Of a stretch of 64,000 bases of DNA, positions 33,760 through 42,629 are shown one piece after another. The stretch comes from Mycolicibacterium vulneris (GTDB taxonomy: Bacteria > Actinomycetota > Actinomycetes > Mycobacteriales > Mycobacteriaceae), in NCBI RefSeq assembly GCF_002104765.1, contig NZ_NCXM01000024.1, positions 37,731-101,730 on the forward strand, read 5' to 3'. A model generated the notes under the pieces. The model had not been told where the DNA came from. It did not search any database and worked only from the letters and a program-made list of their open reading frames with translations. A program made the position numbers and the translations under genes. Position 1 is the first letter of the stretch, and the number at the start of each line of letters is the position of its first letter.

Positions 33760-34578
33760 CTAGCTGTAATCGGCTATCACGGCGTCCGAAATCGCCGGCC
33801 ACGGCCGCAGCGCCCACTCCCCGAAATCCCGGTCCGTGAGGACCACCAGCGCCAGGTCTTTTTCGGGATCTGCCCAGATAAACCCGCCTGCCTGGCCGAA
33901 ATGCCCGTACGTTCGCGCGGAATTCTGCGCGCCCGTCCAGTGCGGCGATTTCGTGTCCCGCAGCTCGAAACCCAGCCCCCAATCGTTGGGCCGCTGCACC
34001 CCATAACCCGGCAGAACGCCGTCCAGACCGGGAAACTGCACCGTCGTCGCCTCGGCGTGCAGGCCCGGCGAGACCGTCGCCGGGCGCAGCAGGTCCCCGG
34101 CGAACGCCGCCAGGTCGGTCACCGTCGACCTCGCCCCGAATCCGGCGGCCACCGCGCCGCCGTGCAGCTCGGTCGCCGACATGCCCAGCGGCTCGCACAC
34201 CGCCTCGGTCAGGTAGCGGGCAAACTCGATGCCGGTCTCCTGCTCCACGGTCTGGCCCAGCACGGTGAAGCCCTGATTGGAGTAGATCCGCCGGGCGCCG
34301 GGCGCGGCCAGCACCCGGTCGTTGTGCATCGACAGACCCGAGGTGTGGGCAAGCAGGTGGCGGACGGTCGCGCCGGGCGGGCCGGCCGGCGTGTCGAGCT
34401 CGACCGCGCCTTCCTCGATGGCGACCTGCACGGCCCGGGCCGCCAGCGGCTTGGTCACCGAGGCCAGCTCGAAGACCCGCTCGGTGTCGCCGTGGCTGGC
34501 CAGGACGCCGCCCGGACCGATTACCGCTGCGGCGGCGGCCCCGACCGGCCAGTCGTTCAGGGCGTCGAGGGCCGCCAT
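33760..34578 (-). CDS. beta-lactamase-fold serine hydrolase
   Basis: The 272-residue protein has all three class C beta-lactamase/esterase motifs: SxxK as ASVTKPLAARAVQ, YxN as RIYSNQGFTVLGQ, and HxG-like as YGHFGQAGGFIW. Most such proteins are esterases or peptidases, not antibiotic-degrading enzymes. It has no signal peptide, so it probably acts in the cytoplasm. ATG 34578 overlaps the upstream stop by one base; GTG 34581 would give a 4-base overlap. It corresponds to Rv2257c. Confidence 0.85.
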   Translation of the reverse strand: MAALDALNDWPVGAAAAAVIGPGGVLASHGDTERVFELASVTKPLAARAVQVAIEEGAVELDTPAGPPGATVRHLLAHTSGLSMHNDRVLAAPGARRIYSNQGFTVLGQTVEQETGIEFARYLTEAVCEPLGMSATELHGGAVAAGFGARSTVTDLAAFAGDLLRPATVSPGLHAEATTVQFPGLDGVLPGYGVQRPNDWGLGFELRDTKSPHWTGAQNSARTYGHFGQAGGFIWADPEKDLALVVLTDRDFGEWALRPWPAISDAVIADYS

Positions 34579-35636
34579 CACTTCCGGGCGATGTAGTAGT
34601 TGTTGATCGGGTCCGACTCGATCTCGGCCACGCTCACGTCGCCGAACCCGGCATCGCCCAGCATCGACACGGCCAGTTGTGTCCCCCAGGCGGTGCCCAG
34701 TCCGGCGCCGTCCAGCGCCAGCGACACCGTCATGCAGTGCATCAGCGACGTCGTGTACAGGTACGTGCTCATCGGGACGCCGACGTTCTCCTCAAGGCGG
34801 CTCGACGCCTTGATGTCGGCCATCAGCAGCACACCGCCGGGCCGCAGCGCCCGGTAAATGTTCTCCAGGACCCGCGCCGGCTGCGCCTGATCGTGGATGG
34901 CGTCGAAGACGGTGATGACGTCGTAGGCGTCCGCCTTGTCCAACTCAGCGAGATTGTGGCTTTCGAAGCCCGCGTTGGACAGGCCCCGCTCGGCTGCCTC
35001 CGCGATTCCGGTGGCGATGGCCTGCTCGGAAAAGTCGATGCCGGTGAAGCGGCTGGCCGGGAACGCTTGTGCCATCACGTTGATGGCGTGTCCGCTGCCG
35101 CAGCCGAAATCCGCCACGTCGGCGCCGGACCACAGCCGCTCCACGAGGCCGTCCACCAACGGCAGCACCACGTCGATCAGCGCGGTGTCGTACACGACGC
35201 CGCTCTGCTCGGCCATCAATGCGTGGAAGCGGGGAAACTCGCTGTACGGCAACCCGCCTCCGGCGCGGAAGCACCCGATGATCTTTTGTTCGACCTCGGC
35301 GAGCACCGGGACGAGCAGGGTCACCAGGGCCAGGTTGTCCGGTCCGGCCTCGCGCGTCAGCACTTTCGCGCGCTGCGCGGGCAGCGAGTAGGTCGCGGTG
35401 TCGGGGTCGTAGTCGACGACGCGTCCGGTGGTCATGCCGGCCAGCCACTCCCGGACGTAGCGCTCGTTGAGCCCGGCCGCCTCGGCGATCTGCTCGCTGG
35501 TGGCCGGTGCCTGCCCGGCCATCGTGTCCAGCAGCCCGGTCTGATGCCCGATGCTGAGCAACAGCGTCAGGCTGGCGCCGTCGATGGCCGCGGTGATTCG
35601 TTCGGTGAATTCTTCGGTGGTTTCCAAAGCCGTCAC
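34578..35636 (-). CDS. class I SAM-dependent methyltransferase with N-terminal winged helix
   Basis: The 352-residue protein matches Rv2258c. The N-terminal dimerisation/winged-helix domain reads TSEQIAEAAGLNERYVREWL. The methyltransferase core follows, with motif I VADFGCGSGHAINVMAQAFP, FTGIDFSEQAI, and YDVITVFDAIHDQAQPARVL. The architecture is that of small-molecule O- or C-methyltransferases; a DNA-binding role has been suggested only because of the winged helix. GTG 35636 begins VTALETTEEFTERI. The hydrolase gene follows in the same operon. Confidence 0.85.
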   Translation of the reverse strand: MTALETTEEFTERITAAIDGASLTLLLSIGHQTGLLDTMAGQAPATSEQIAEAAGLNERYVREWLAGMTTGRVVDYDPDTATYSLPAQRAKVLTREAGPDNLALVTLLVPVLAEVEQKIIGCFRAGGGLPYSEFPRFHALMAEQSGVVYDTALIDVVLPLVDGLVERLWSGADVADFGCGSGHAINVMAQAFPASRFTGIDFSEQAIATGIAEAAERGLSNAGFESHNLAELDKADAYDVITVFDAIHDQAQPARVLENIYRALRPGGVLLMADIKASSRLEENVGVPMSTYLYTTSLMHCMTVSLALDGAGLGTAWGTQLAVSMLGDAGFGDVSVAEIESDPINNYYIARK

Positions 35637-35739
35637 GCCCAGGGACGCTACACCCGGTTGCTGGCCGGCCGGTTGCCAACAGCGGATGGGTGGACAACCC
35701 GCCGCGAGATGTATGGCGGCGGTCAGTAGGTTGGAGCCC

Positions 35740-36825
35740 ATGAGTCAGACAGTGCGCGGCGTGATTTCACGCAAGAAGGGCGAACCCGTTGAGCTGGTGG
35801 ACATCGTCGTCCCGGATCCCGGGCCCGGGGAGGCTCTGGTCGACGTCATCGCTTGCGGGGTGTGCCACACCGACCTGACCTACCGCGAGGGCGGCATCAA
35901 CGACGAGTATCCCTTCCTGCTCGGCCACGAGGCCGCCGGCCGGGTCGAGGCCGTCGGCCCGGACGTCACCGCCGTCGCGCCGGGCGACTTCGTCGTCCTG
36001 AACTGGCGCGCGGTCTGCGGGCAGTGCCGGGCCTGCAAGCGCGGCCGCCCGCAACTGTGCTTCGACACCTTCAATGCCACACAGAAGATGACGCTGACCG
36101 ACGGCACCGAGCTCACGCCCGCGCTGGGCATCGGCGCGTTCGCCGACAAGACGCTGGTGGCCGCCGGCCAGTGCACCAAGGTCGATCCCCAGGCCGACCC
36201 CGCGGTAGCGGGCCTGCTGGGCTGCGGGGTGATGGCCGGGCTGGGCGCGGCGATCAACACCGGCGCGGTCACCCGGGACGACACCGTCGCGGTCATCGGT
36301 TGCGGCGGCGTGGGCGACGCCGCGATCGCCGGCGCGGCGCTGGTGGGCGCCCGGCGGATCATCGCCGTCGACACCGACAACACCAAACTGGACTGGGCCC
36401 GCAAGTTCGGCGCCACGCACACCGTCAACGCCCGCGAACTCGACGTGGTCGAGACCATTCAGGACCTCACCGACGGGTTCGGCGCCAACGTGGTGATCGA
36501 CGCGGTGGGCCGGCCCGAAACGTGGAAGCAGGCCTTCTACGCCCGCGACCTCGCGGGAACCGTTGTGCTGGTGGGTGTTCCGACCCCCGACATGCGCCTG
36601 GACATGCCGCTGGTGGACTTCTTCAGCCACGGCGGTTCGTTGAAGTCGTCCTGGTACGGCGATTGCCTGCCCGAACGCGACTTCCCCACATTGATCGACC
36701 TGTATCTGCAGGGCCGGCTGCCGTTGGAGAAGTTTGTGTCCGAGCGAATCGGGCTAGACGGCATCGAGGAGGCGTTCGAGAAGATGCATAGCGGCAAGGT
36801 CTTGCGTTCGGTAGTGGTGCTGTAA
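35740..36825 (+). CDS. mscR: S-nitrosomycothiol reductase / mycothiol-dependent formaldehyde dehydrogenase
   Basis: This 361-residue zinc alcohol dehydrogenase oxidises S-hydroxymethylmycothiol (formaldehyde) and reduces S-nitrosomycothiol. Catalytic zinc ligands are in IACGVCHTDLTYREGG and LLGHEAAGRVEAVG; the structural zinc cysteines in CGQCRACKRGRPQLC; the NAD fold in VAVIGCGGVGDAAIAGA. The length equals that recalled for Rv2259. ATG 35740 has a weak GGAG (35733-35736). The MBL gene starts at the next base after its stop, forming a detoxification operon. Confidence 0.93.
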   Translation: MSQTVRGVISRKKGEPVELVDIVVPDPGPGEALVDVIACGVCHTDLTYREGGINDEYPFLLGHEAAGRVEAVGPDVTAVAPGDFVVLNWRAVCGQCRACKRGRPQLCFDTFNATQKMTLTDGTELTPALGIGAFADKTLVAAGQCTKVDPQADPAVAGLLGCGVMAGLGAAINTGAVTRDDTVAVIGCGGVGDAAIAGAALVGARRIIAVDTDNTKLDWARKFGATHTVNARELDVVETIQDLTDGFGANVVIDAVGRPETWKQAFYARDLAGTVVLVGVPTPDMRLDMPLVDFFSHGGSLKSSWYGDCLPERDFPTLIDLYLQGRLPLEKFVSERIGLDGIEEAFEKMHSGKVLRSVVVL

Positions 36826-37449
36826 ATGGTGCACATCGATCGGGTCGTCACCCACGGCACCTTCGAACTTGACGGTGGCAGCTGGGAAGTCGACAACAAC
36901 ATTTGGCTGTTCGGCGACAATTCGAACGTCGTGGTGTTCGATGCGGCCCACGACGCTGCACCCATCATCGAGGCGGTGGGCGGTCGCCACGTGGTGGCGG
37001 TGGTGTGCACACACGGCCACAACGACCACGTCACGGTGGCGCCCGAACTCGGCAAGACACTCGACGCGCCGGTGCTGCTGCACCCCGCCGACGAAGTGCT
37101 GTGGCGAATGACGCACCCGAACAGCGGCTTTCGCGCAGTCTCCGACGGAGACACGTTGAAGATCGACGGCACCGAGCTCACCGCAATCCACACGCCGGGC
37201 CACTCCCCTGGATCGGTGTGCTGGTACGTACACGACCTCGGTGTGGTGTTCAGCGGCGACACCTTGTTCGCCGGCGGGCCGGGCGCAACGGGTCGTTCGT
37301 ACTCCGACTTCCCGACCATCCTGCAGTCGATTTCCGGCCGGCTCGGCACGTTGCCCGGCGACACCGTCGTGCATACCGGGCACGGCGACAGCACCACCAT
37401 CGGCGACGAAATCGTGCACTACGAGGAATGGGTGGCCCGCGGCCACTGA
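36826..37449 (+). CDS. metallo-beta-lactamase-fold hydrolase, partner of MscR
   Basis: The 207-residue protein has the MBL zinc motif as VCTHGHNDHVTVAPELGK (HxHxDH), the second histidine in IHTPGHSPGSVCWYVHDLGV, the bridging Asp in VFSGDTLFAGGPG and the last histidine in VVHTGHGDSTTIGD. This is the glyoxalase II-like layout. Following mscR directly (ATG 36826), it is the likely S-formylmycothiol hydrolase that completes formaldehyde oxidation, a role proposed for Rv2260 and inferred here from coupling. Confidence 0.88.
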   Translation: MVHIDRVVTHGTFELDGGSWEVDNNIWLFGDNSNVVVFDAAHDAAPIIEAVGGRHVVAVVCTHGHNDHVTVAPELGKTLDAPVLLHPADEVLWRMTHPNSGFRAVSDGDTLKIDGTELTAIHTPGHSPGSVCWYVHDLGVVFSGDTLFAGGPGATGRSYSDFPTILQSISGRLGTLPGDTVVHTGHGDSTTIGDEIVHYEEWVARGH

Positions 37450-37495
37450 TTCCTCCACGCCGAACTGCCAACCGTCCGGCCTCTATCGTTGACCC

Positions 37496-38590
37496 ATGCC
37501 GCCTGAACCCCGGATGCCCGAATCGAGCATTGTGGTGCGGCCCGAGCCTGACTACACCGAGGCGTCGCGGCTGCGGGCCGCCGGGTTGGCGCAGGCGATC
37601 GCGGCGTTCAAGCGGGCCGCCGAACAGGTGACGCTGCCCAGGGCTCCGCAGCCGATCGTCATCGCCGACTACGGCGCGGCCAACGGCCACAATTCGCTCA
37701 GGCCGCTGTCGGCGGCCATCGCGGTGCTGCGTCGCCGCACCCGCCACGATCACGCAATCCTGGTGGCGCACACCGATGTACCGGGCAACGACTTCGCTGC
37801 GCTGTTCGAGACGGTGCACGACGATCCGGAAAGCTACCTGCACTCCGACACGGCGACGTTCACCTCGGCGGTCGGCCGTTCGTTTTATGACCAGATCGTG
37901 CCGTCCAAGACGGTAAACCTGGGCTGGACATCGTGGGCGACGCAGTGGCTGAGCCGAACTCCCTGCGCGGTGCACGATCACGTGCACGTCTCGCGCAGCA
38001 GAGACGACGCCGTGCACTCCGCCTACGCCGACCAGGCGGCGCTGGACTGGCATAACTTCGTCGCCTTCCGCGGCCGGGAGTTGGCCCCGGAGGGCCGGCT
38101 GGTGGCGCTGACGGTGGCCGCCGACGAGGACGACACCGCAGGCTTCGCCCCGCTGCTCGACGCCATCGTCGAGGCGCTGGACGATCAGGCGCGCGAGGGC
38201 CTGCTACATCCAGATGAGTTGCGGCGCATGACGATTCCCACCTTCGCCCGTGCCGAAAAGGATTTTCGCGCCCCGTTCGCGCCGAAGGGGCGGTTCGAAG
38301 GCCTGATGATCGAGCACCTCGAGATGTTCAACGCCGAGGACCGGTTCTGGGCTCGCTATCAACTAGACCACGATGCAGAGGCTTTCGGGGCGCAGTGGGC
38401 GGCCTTCGCCCGATTCGCGCTGTTCCCCTCACTGCTGGCCGCGCTCGACGGTGGGGTCCACGACGAGCGGGCGACGCAATTCGTCGAGCAGCTGGCGGGC
38501 GCGGTGGCCTCGCGGCTGTCCAGTGCGCCCGAGCCGATGCGGATCCCACAGGCCGTGGTCGTGCTGGTCAAGCGCGACGCATTGCGCTGA
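37496..38590 (+). CDS. SABATH-family (plant carboxyl methyltransferase-like) protein
   Basis: A 364-residue protein whose motifs match SABATH methyltransferases (Methyltransf_7), which methylate carboxyl groups of salicylate, jasmonate or gibberellin in plants. SAM motif I is IVIADYGAANGHNSLRPLSA; the characteristic segment SxxxxWLSxxP appears as LGWTSWATQWLSRTPC; the C-terminal half has MTIPTFARAEKDFRAPF and ends with IPQAVVVLVKRD. The usual TxPSFYGRLFP loop reads VGRSFYDQIVP (SFYxxxxP). The substrate is unknown, plausibly a small aromatic or fatty acid. ATG 37496 lies 46 bases after the MBL gene. Confidence 0.82.
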   Translation: MPPEPRMPESSIVVRPEPDYTEASRLRAAGLAQAIAAFKRAAEQVTLPRAPQPIVIADYGAANGHNSLRPLSAAIAVLRRRTRHDHAILVAHTDVPGNDFAALFETVHDDPESYLHSDTATFTSAVGRSFYDQIVPSKTVNLGWTSWATQWLSRTPCAVHDHVHVSRSRDDAVHSAYADQAALDWHNFVAFRGRELAPEGRLVALTVAADEDDTAGFAPLLDAIVEALDDQAREGLLHPDELRRMTIPTFARAEKDFRAPFAPKGRFEGLMIEHLEMFNAEDRFWARYQLDHDAEAFGAQWAAFARFALFPSLLAALDGGVHDERATQFVEQLAGAVASRLSSAPEPMRIPQAVVVLVKRDALR

Positions 38591-38664
38591 TGAGAGTTTC
38601 AGCACGTCGGCACAGCGGGTAACCCACTGCAATCGTCAACCTGCGACTGCAAGGGGGTAGATGC

Positions 38665-39096
38665 ATGAGCGTGCAGGACGACAAAGGGACTGATCGGGAC
38701 GAAAAAGCTGATCAGACTGATCAAGAGACTGATCGAGCCGACCGAGCCGATCAAACTGACCAAGACGATGAGCAACGGCTAACCGAAAAGCCAGAGCCGG
38801 ACGAGGACGACAAAAAGAAGGCCGCCGAGATGATGGAGGCCTATAAAGACAAGCCCACGATCGTCCTACCCGGCACCGGCGGCAGTGTGTCCGGCACCGC
38901 GGTCAACGAGTGGCTGGACGAAGACGGCAATCCGAAGCACGAAACGCCCGAGGGATCGGATGCCGGTGACACCCAGGACAAGGGCGACGGCCAGCGCGAC
39001 GAGAAGGACCTGAAGGAACAGATCGAAAAGGACAAGGCCCTCAACGAGAAGCTGAGAGAAGCCGCCCAAGAGGAGAACAAGGGCGAAAAGAAGTGA
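38665..39096 (+). CDS. highly charged protein, unknown function
   Basis: The 143-residue protein starts at ATG 38665 behind AAGGGGG. Residues 1-60 are dominated by D, Q, T, R and E in loose repeats (DQTDQETDRADRADQTDQDD). A short hydrophobic, conserved-looking stretch follows (DKPTIVLPGTGGSVSGTAVN), then a Lys/Glu helix (KDLKEQIEKDKALNEKLREA). No signal or membrane segment is present. The bias resembles the repeat protein at 27977 but they share no alignable domain. Function unknown. Confidence 0.7.
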   Translation: MSVQDDKGTDRDEKADQTDQETDRADRADQTDQDDEQRLTEKPEPDEDDKKKAAEMMEAYKDKPTIVLPGTGGSVSGTAVNEWLDEDGNPKHETPEGSDAGDTQDKGDGQRDEKDLKEQIEKDKALNEKLREAAQEENKGEKK

Positions 39097-39124
39097 GCTG
39101 TAGCCGGGTTCCCAGATCCGGCGA

Positions 39125-40927
39125 TCAGTGAGGGGGTATCGGCCCCAGCGCGGTGATGCCCAGGTTGCCCTCGATCTCCTGAATGATCTGGTTGACGCGA
39201 TCGAGCCCGGGAATGGGTTCGTCGATGCCCGGTGGGATCGGCGGGGCCGCCACTTTGCGCGGAGCCGCCGGACGTGCGGGCACGGGCGGGGCCGCCTGAG
39301 GAGTCGCCCGGGGCGTGGTGGTCATCGGCGTCTCGGTCTCGGCGGGCGGGGTGGTATCGGAGGTTGACGGCACCGGAACGTCCGGTGGCGGCGGGGCAGG
39401 CTCAGCCGTCGCGCTATGCGGCGCCGGGGGTGCGGTACTCAATGTCGGCGTTGGCGTAGTCGCTGACCTGTTCTGCGCGGTCAGCCCTATCGCCACGGCG
39501 GTTCCCACCAGCAGCACCGCCGCGACCGTGATGACGATTGCCGCCGCGGGCAGCAGATGCCAGCGAGACACCAGCCGATTGCGCTTGACGGTCTCAGGTG
39601 CGACCCCGGTCGACCCGGTCGCGGCCATGGCCGCCCCGGTCGCCGCGTCGGGGTTCGGCCCGGAATACCCGGCGCCGGTGACCCGCGAGTTGTGTCCGGT
39701 GGCCGACCAGGCCCGGGCCAGCTCGGCCTGAGTCGGCTCCGCCGGCGGCGCCTGCGTGGTCGCGGTCGCTTCCGGGCGCGGATCCGGCCGCACCGACGCC
39801 CGAGCCGCGACGGGCGCGGCCGGCGCCGAGAGCGTCGCGGGCGTGGCCTGCGCGGCGGGCGCCGAGAGCGTCGAGCCGGCATCGCCGGGGCCGTGCGCGG
39901 CCCGCAACGCGGCGCCTACCGCGGCGGTGAGTTGCGGGCGCGGCGTCGTGGTGACGGGAACGCGAAAGTGCCGCGACAGCGCGGTGGTGACGGTCGGCAG
40001 GTTCGCCCCGCCACCCGTCGAGACCACCGCGACGAGATCACGGATTCCGTTGCGCGCCAAGGCTTCGTCCAATGCCGAGATCGCGCTGTTCAGCGAGGGG
40101 CGGATCGCGTCGTCAAGTTCGTGCCGGGTGAGCCGGACTTCGCCGCGCGTCCCGGTCAGCCCGTCGGTCAGCGTGGCGACCGTACCCGACGAGAGCTCTT
40201 CCTTGGCGATCCGGCATGCGCTGCGCAGCCGGCTCAGCGAGCCGATCGCCGCGTTGCCGGACGGGAACGCACCGGTGGTCGGCATGTTGGCGATGACGGC
40301 GCCCAGCACCGCCTGATCGATCAGGTCGCCGGAGAAATCGCGGTGCCGAAAGGTCGGGGCCAACGCCCGGTAGTCACCGTCGGCGTGCATCAAGGTGATG
40401 TTGGTACCGCTGCCACCGAAGTCGCAGACCGCGACGGTTCCGCGGGGCGGGATGCCCGGGCTGGTCCGCACGGCGAGCAGTGTCGCCGCGGCGTCGGGGA
40501 TCAGCAGGATCGGGCGCGTGCGTCGCGACCACTCGGCGATCTCGCTCAGGGCCGCGCCGAGGGCCTCCACAGCGTGTGACTCCCAGTGGGCCGGATAGGT
40601 GACCGCGACGTCGTCGGGCAGGGCGCGTCCGCCGGTGGCGGCATACGCGAGCGCCCGCAACCCGTCGGCGACCAACACCTCGCTGCGGTGCACCGAGCCG
40701 TCGACCGCCACGACTCCACGCGGGTCGCCGACCCGGTTGACGAAGCCGGTGATCACCACGCCCGGCCCCTGCAATCGTGGGTTCTCCGCGGGGATGCCGA
40801 TCTCGGCGGGCCGATCCGGATAGAGCGTCAGAACGGGCTTGCGGGTGATGGCGTTGTCGGCGGTGACGGCAGCCAGGTTGGTGGCACCTATCGATAAGCC
40901 CAGCGCGGTCCCGACTCCATTGGCCAT
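39125..40927 (-). CDS. membrane-anchored Hsp70-like protein with proline-rich outer domain
   Basis: The 600-residue protein has an Hsp70/actin-type ATPase fold in residues 1-340 (TALGLSIGATNLAAVTADNA; VTYPAHWESHAVEALG; TVAVCDFGGSGTNITLMHAD; LVAVVSTGGGANLPTVTTAL). A Pro/Ala/Thr linker, one transmembrane helix (about 453-476, LLPAAAIVITVAAVLLVGTA) and a Pro-rich external tail follow. No substrate-binding domain is present. It matches Rv2264c. The split suggests an internal ATPase sensing or anchoring wall components; that is inference. Confidence 0.83.
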   Translation of the reverse strand: MANGVGTALGLSIGATNLAAVTADNAITRKPVLTLYPDRPAEIGIPAENPRLQGPGVVITGFVNRVGDPRGVVAVDGSVHRSEVLVADGLRALAYAATGGRALPDDVAVTYPAHWESHAVEALGAALSEIAEWSRRTRPILLIPDAAATLLAVRTSPGIPPRGTVAVCDFGGSGTNITLMHADGDYRALAPTFRHRDFSGDLIDQAVLGAVIANMPTTGAFPSGNAAIGSLSRLRSACRIAKEELSSGTVATLTDGLTGTRGEVRLTRHELDDAIRPSLNSAISALDEALARNGIRDLVAVVSTGGGANLPTVTTALSRHFRVPVTTTPRPQLTAAVGAALRAAHGPGDAGSTLSAPAAQATPATLSAPAAPVAARASVRPDPRPEATATTQAPPAEPTQAELARAWSATGHNSRVTGAGYSGPNPDAATGAAMAATGSTGVAPETVKRNRLVSRWHLLPAAAIVITVAAVLLVGTAVAIGLTAQNRSATTPTPTLSTAPPAPHSATAEPAPPPPDVPVPSTSDTTPPAETETPMTTTPRATPQAAPPVPARPAAPRKVAAPPIPPGIDEPIPGLDRVNQIIQEIEGNLGITALGPIPPH

Positions 40928-41035
40928 ATCCCGATCCCCGTATCCGCAGTACCGACTCGCATCCGGCTAGCCGATATTGTGCCGCCAAATGCTGTATTCC
41001 GTGTCAGCGGCAGCTATGCGCCCGCTGTGCGCCGG

Positions 41036-42121
41036 TCACCGGATGCTGCCTTCGCCGGCGATCAGCGGGAGGTCGAGCGGGGTGACCCAGCCCGGCCGCA
41101 GGTCGTTGACCGCCGGAACCGCATTGAGCGCGCGCAGGCCGGTCGCCAGGCATCCGGCCGCGGCCGCGTCCCGGCCCGAACCGTCGGTGAACCGGAATGC
41201 GGTCTCCTGGAAGATGCTCGGGGTCCCCTCGATGTCCACGCGGTAGACGTCGTTGTCGTGGCCGGTCGGCCAGTCCGGGGCGGCGTCCAGCCCAATCCGG
41301 TTGACGTGTTCGAGCTGGATGCAGGTCTCGCCCTGGTACACGCCGTTGATGGTGAACCGGACGGCGGCCACGTGCCCTGGTTTGATGACGCCCCTGGCGG
41401 AGTTGCGCTCCGTGGGTGTCACCCACTTGTCCCAGGTGGTGGTGATTTCGTCGAGCATGATGCCGGCGGCGTGCGCGATCATTGGGACGGTGGCGCCCCA
41501 CGCGAAGATCAGCATGTCGCGGTCTTCCAGCATCGGCTTGAACTCCGGCTCGCGACCGATGCCCATCTCGAATTCGTAGTCGCCCTCGTAGTTGGTGTAG
41601 TCCAGCAGTTCGGATGCCCGGACCCGGCGCACCTCGGAGCACAGCCCCATCAGCGTCATCGGGAACAGGTCGTTGGCGAATCCGGGGTCGATGCCGGTGG
41701 TGAAGCAGGACGACTCCCCCAGCTCGCAGGCCTCGGTGATCGGCTGGATCCAGTTCGGCGGGTTGAGGCTCATGGTCGGCCAGACCCACGGGGTCATCGC
41801 GGTCGAACACACGTCGATGCCGGCCCGCAGGAAGCGGGTGATCAACGAGATGTTCTCCTTGGCGTGCATCGCCGTCGGGCCGTAGTGCACCAGCGCATCG
41901 GGTTTCAATGCGATCAGGGCGTCGACGTCGTCGGTGGCGGTGATGCCGACCGGCTCGGGCAGCCCGCAGATCTCGCCGACGTCGCGGCCGACCTTGGCGG
42001 GATTGCTCACGCCGACGCCGACCAACTCGAACAACGGATGCTTCACGATCTCGGCGATCACCATCTTGCCGACGAAGCCGGTTCCGTACACCACCACACG
42101 CTTCGAGCCGTGTCCCGCCAT
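41036..42121 (-). CDS. DapB-N-like NAD(P)-dependent oxidoreductase
   Basis: The 361-residue protein has a Rossmann start KRVVVYGTGFVGKMVIAEIV, followed by the dihydrodipicolinate-reductase N-domain pattern (DALIALKPDALVHYGPTAMH) and CSTAMTPWVWP. The C-terminal domain is not that of DapB; members of this group include 2,4-diaminopentanoate dehydrogenase and many mycobacterial paralogues (Rv0926c-like). ATG 42121 begins MAGHGSKRVVVYG. The substrate is unknown. It is divergent from the MmpS-like gene. Confidence 0.82.
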   Translation of the reverse strand: MAGHGSKRVVVYGTGFVGKMVIAEIVKHPLFELVGVGVSNPAKVGRDVGEICGLPEPVGITATDDVDALIALKPDALVHYGPTAMHAKENISLITRFLRAGIDVCSTAMTPWVWPTMSLNPPNWIQPITEACELGESSCFTTGIDPGFANDLFPMTLMGLCSEVRRVRASELLDYTNYEGDYEFEMGIGREPEFKPMLEDRDMLIFAWGATVPMIAHAAGIMLDEITTTWDKWVTPTERNSARGVIKPGHVAAVRFTINGVYQGETCIQLEHVNRIGLDAAPDWPTGHDNDVYRVDIEGTPSIFQETAFRFTDGSGRDAAAAGCLATGLRALNAVPAVNDLRPGWVTPLDLPLIAGEGSIR

Positions 42122-42244
42122 GCCTCGACGCCACCTTTCGGTCACCAGCCCCCGCTTCACATTAAGCGCGCGGGCGGGCCGCATCTAGCCCGGCATGGGC
42201 GAAAGCGCTTCCGTGCCGTCGCTCGTGGTGACACGATGCAATTC

Positions 42245-42592
42245 ATGACGAAGCACCTCGCCGGACCTTCGGTCCTGTTGGCCGTCGGTTTCGGGTTCGC
42301 GAACGCGTGCGGCGTAGCGCACGCCCTTCCACAGATGCCGAAGGTCCGCTACGAGATCAACGGGCCCGCTGTCGCCGAGTTCATCTACTACCAAACCGAC
42401 AACGGGCAGCTGCATCAAGCGAATGCGCCGCTGCCCTGGTCGACGGAGTTCACCGGCTACGGCGGCGAGGTGTTCACCATCAGCGCGCAGGGGCCGGGCC
42501 CCATCTCCTGCAAGATCCTGCTCGACGGGAACGTGGTGAGTGCCGCGACGGCTACCACGGGTGCGCCGGCCAGAACCGTCTGCACGCACTGA
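42245..42592 (+). CDS. secreted MmpS-like protein
   Basis: The 115-residue product has an N-terminal signal (SVLLAVGFGFANACGVAHAL, cleavage after AHA) and a domain like the external part of MmpS proteins: VRYEINGPAVAEFIYYQTDN, then APLPWSTEFTGYGGEVFTIS, SCKILLDGNVVS and a final Cys. MmpS proteins partner MmpL lipid transporters, but here a cleavable signal replaces the usual membrane anchor and no mmpL gene is near. ATG 42236, three codons earlier, is an alternative start. Confidence 0.75.
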   Translation: MTKHLAGPSVLLAVGFGFANACGVAHALPQMPKVRYEINGPAVAEFIYYQTDNGQLHQANAPLPWSTEFTGYGGEVFTISAQGPGPISCKILLDGNVVSAATATTGAPARTVCTH

Positions 42593-42629
42593 CCAGCACT
42601 CCCCTTTTTTCACGACGAAGGAGGTCTCG

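Noticed and set aside
33760..34578. True antibiotic-resistance beta-lactamase
   Set aside because: It has the SxxK/YxN/HxG fold motifs but no export signal and belongs to the esterase-like group by context.
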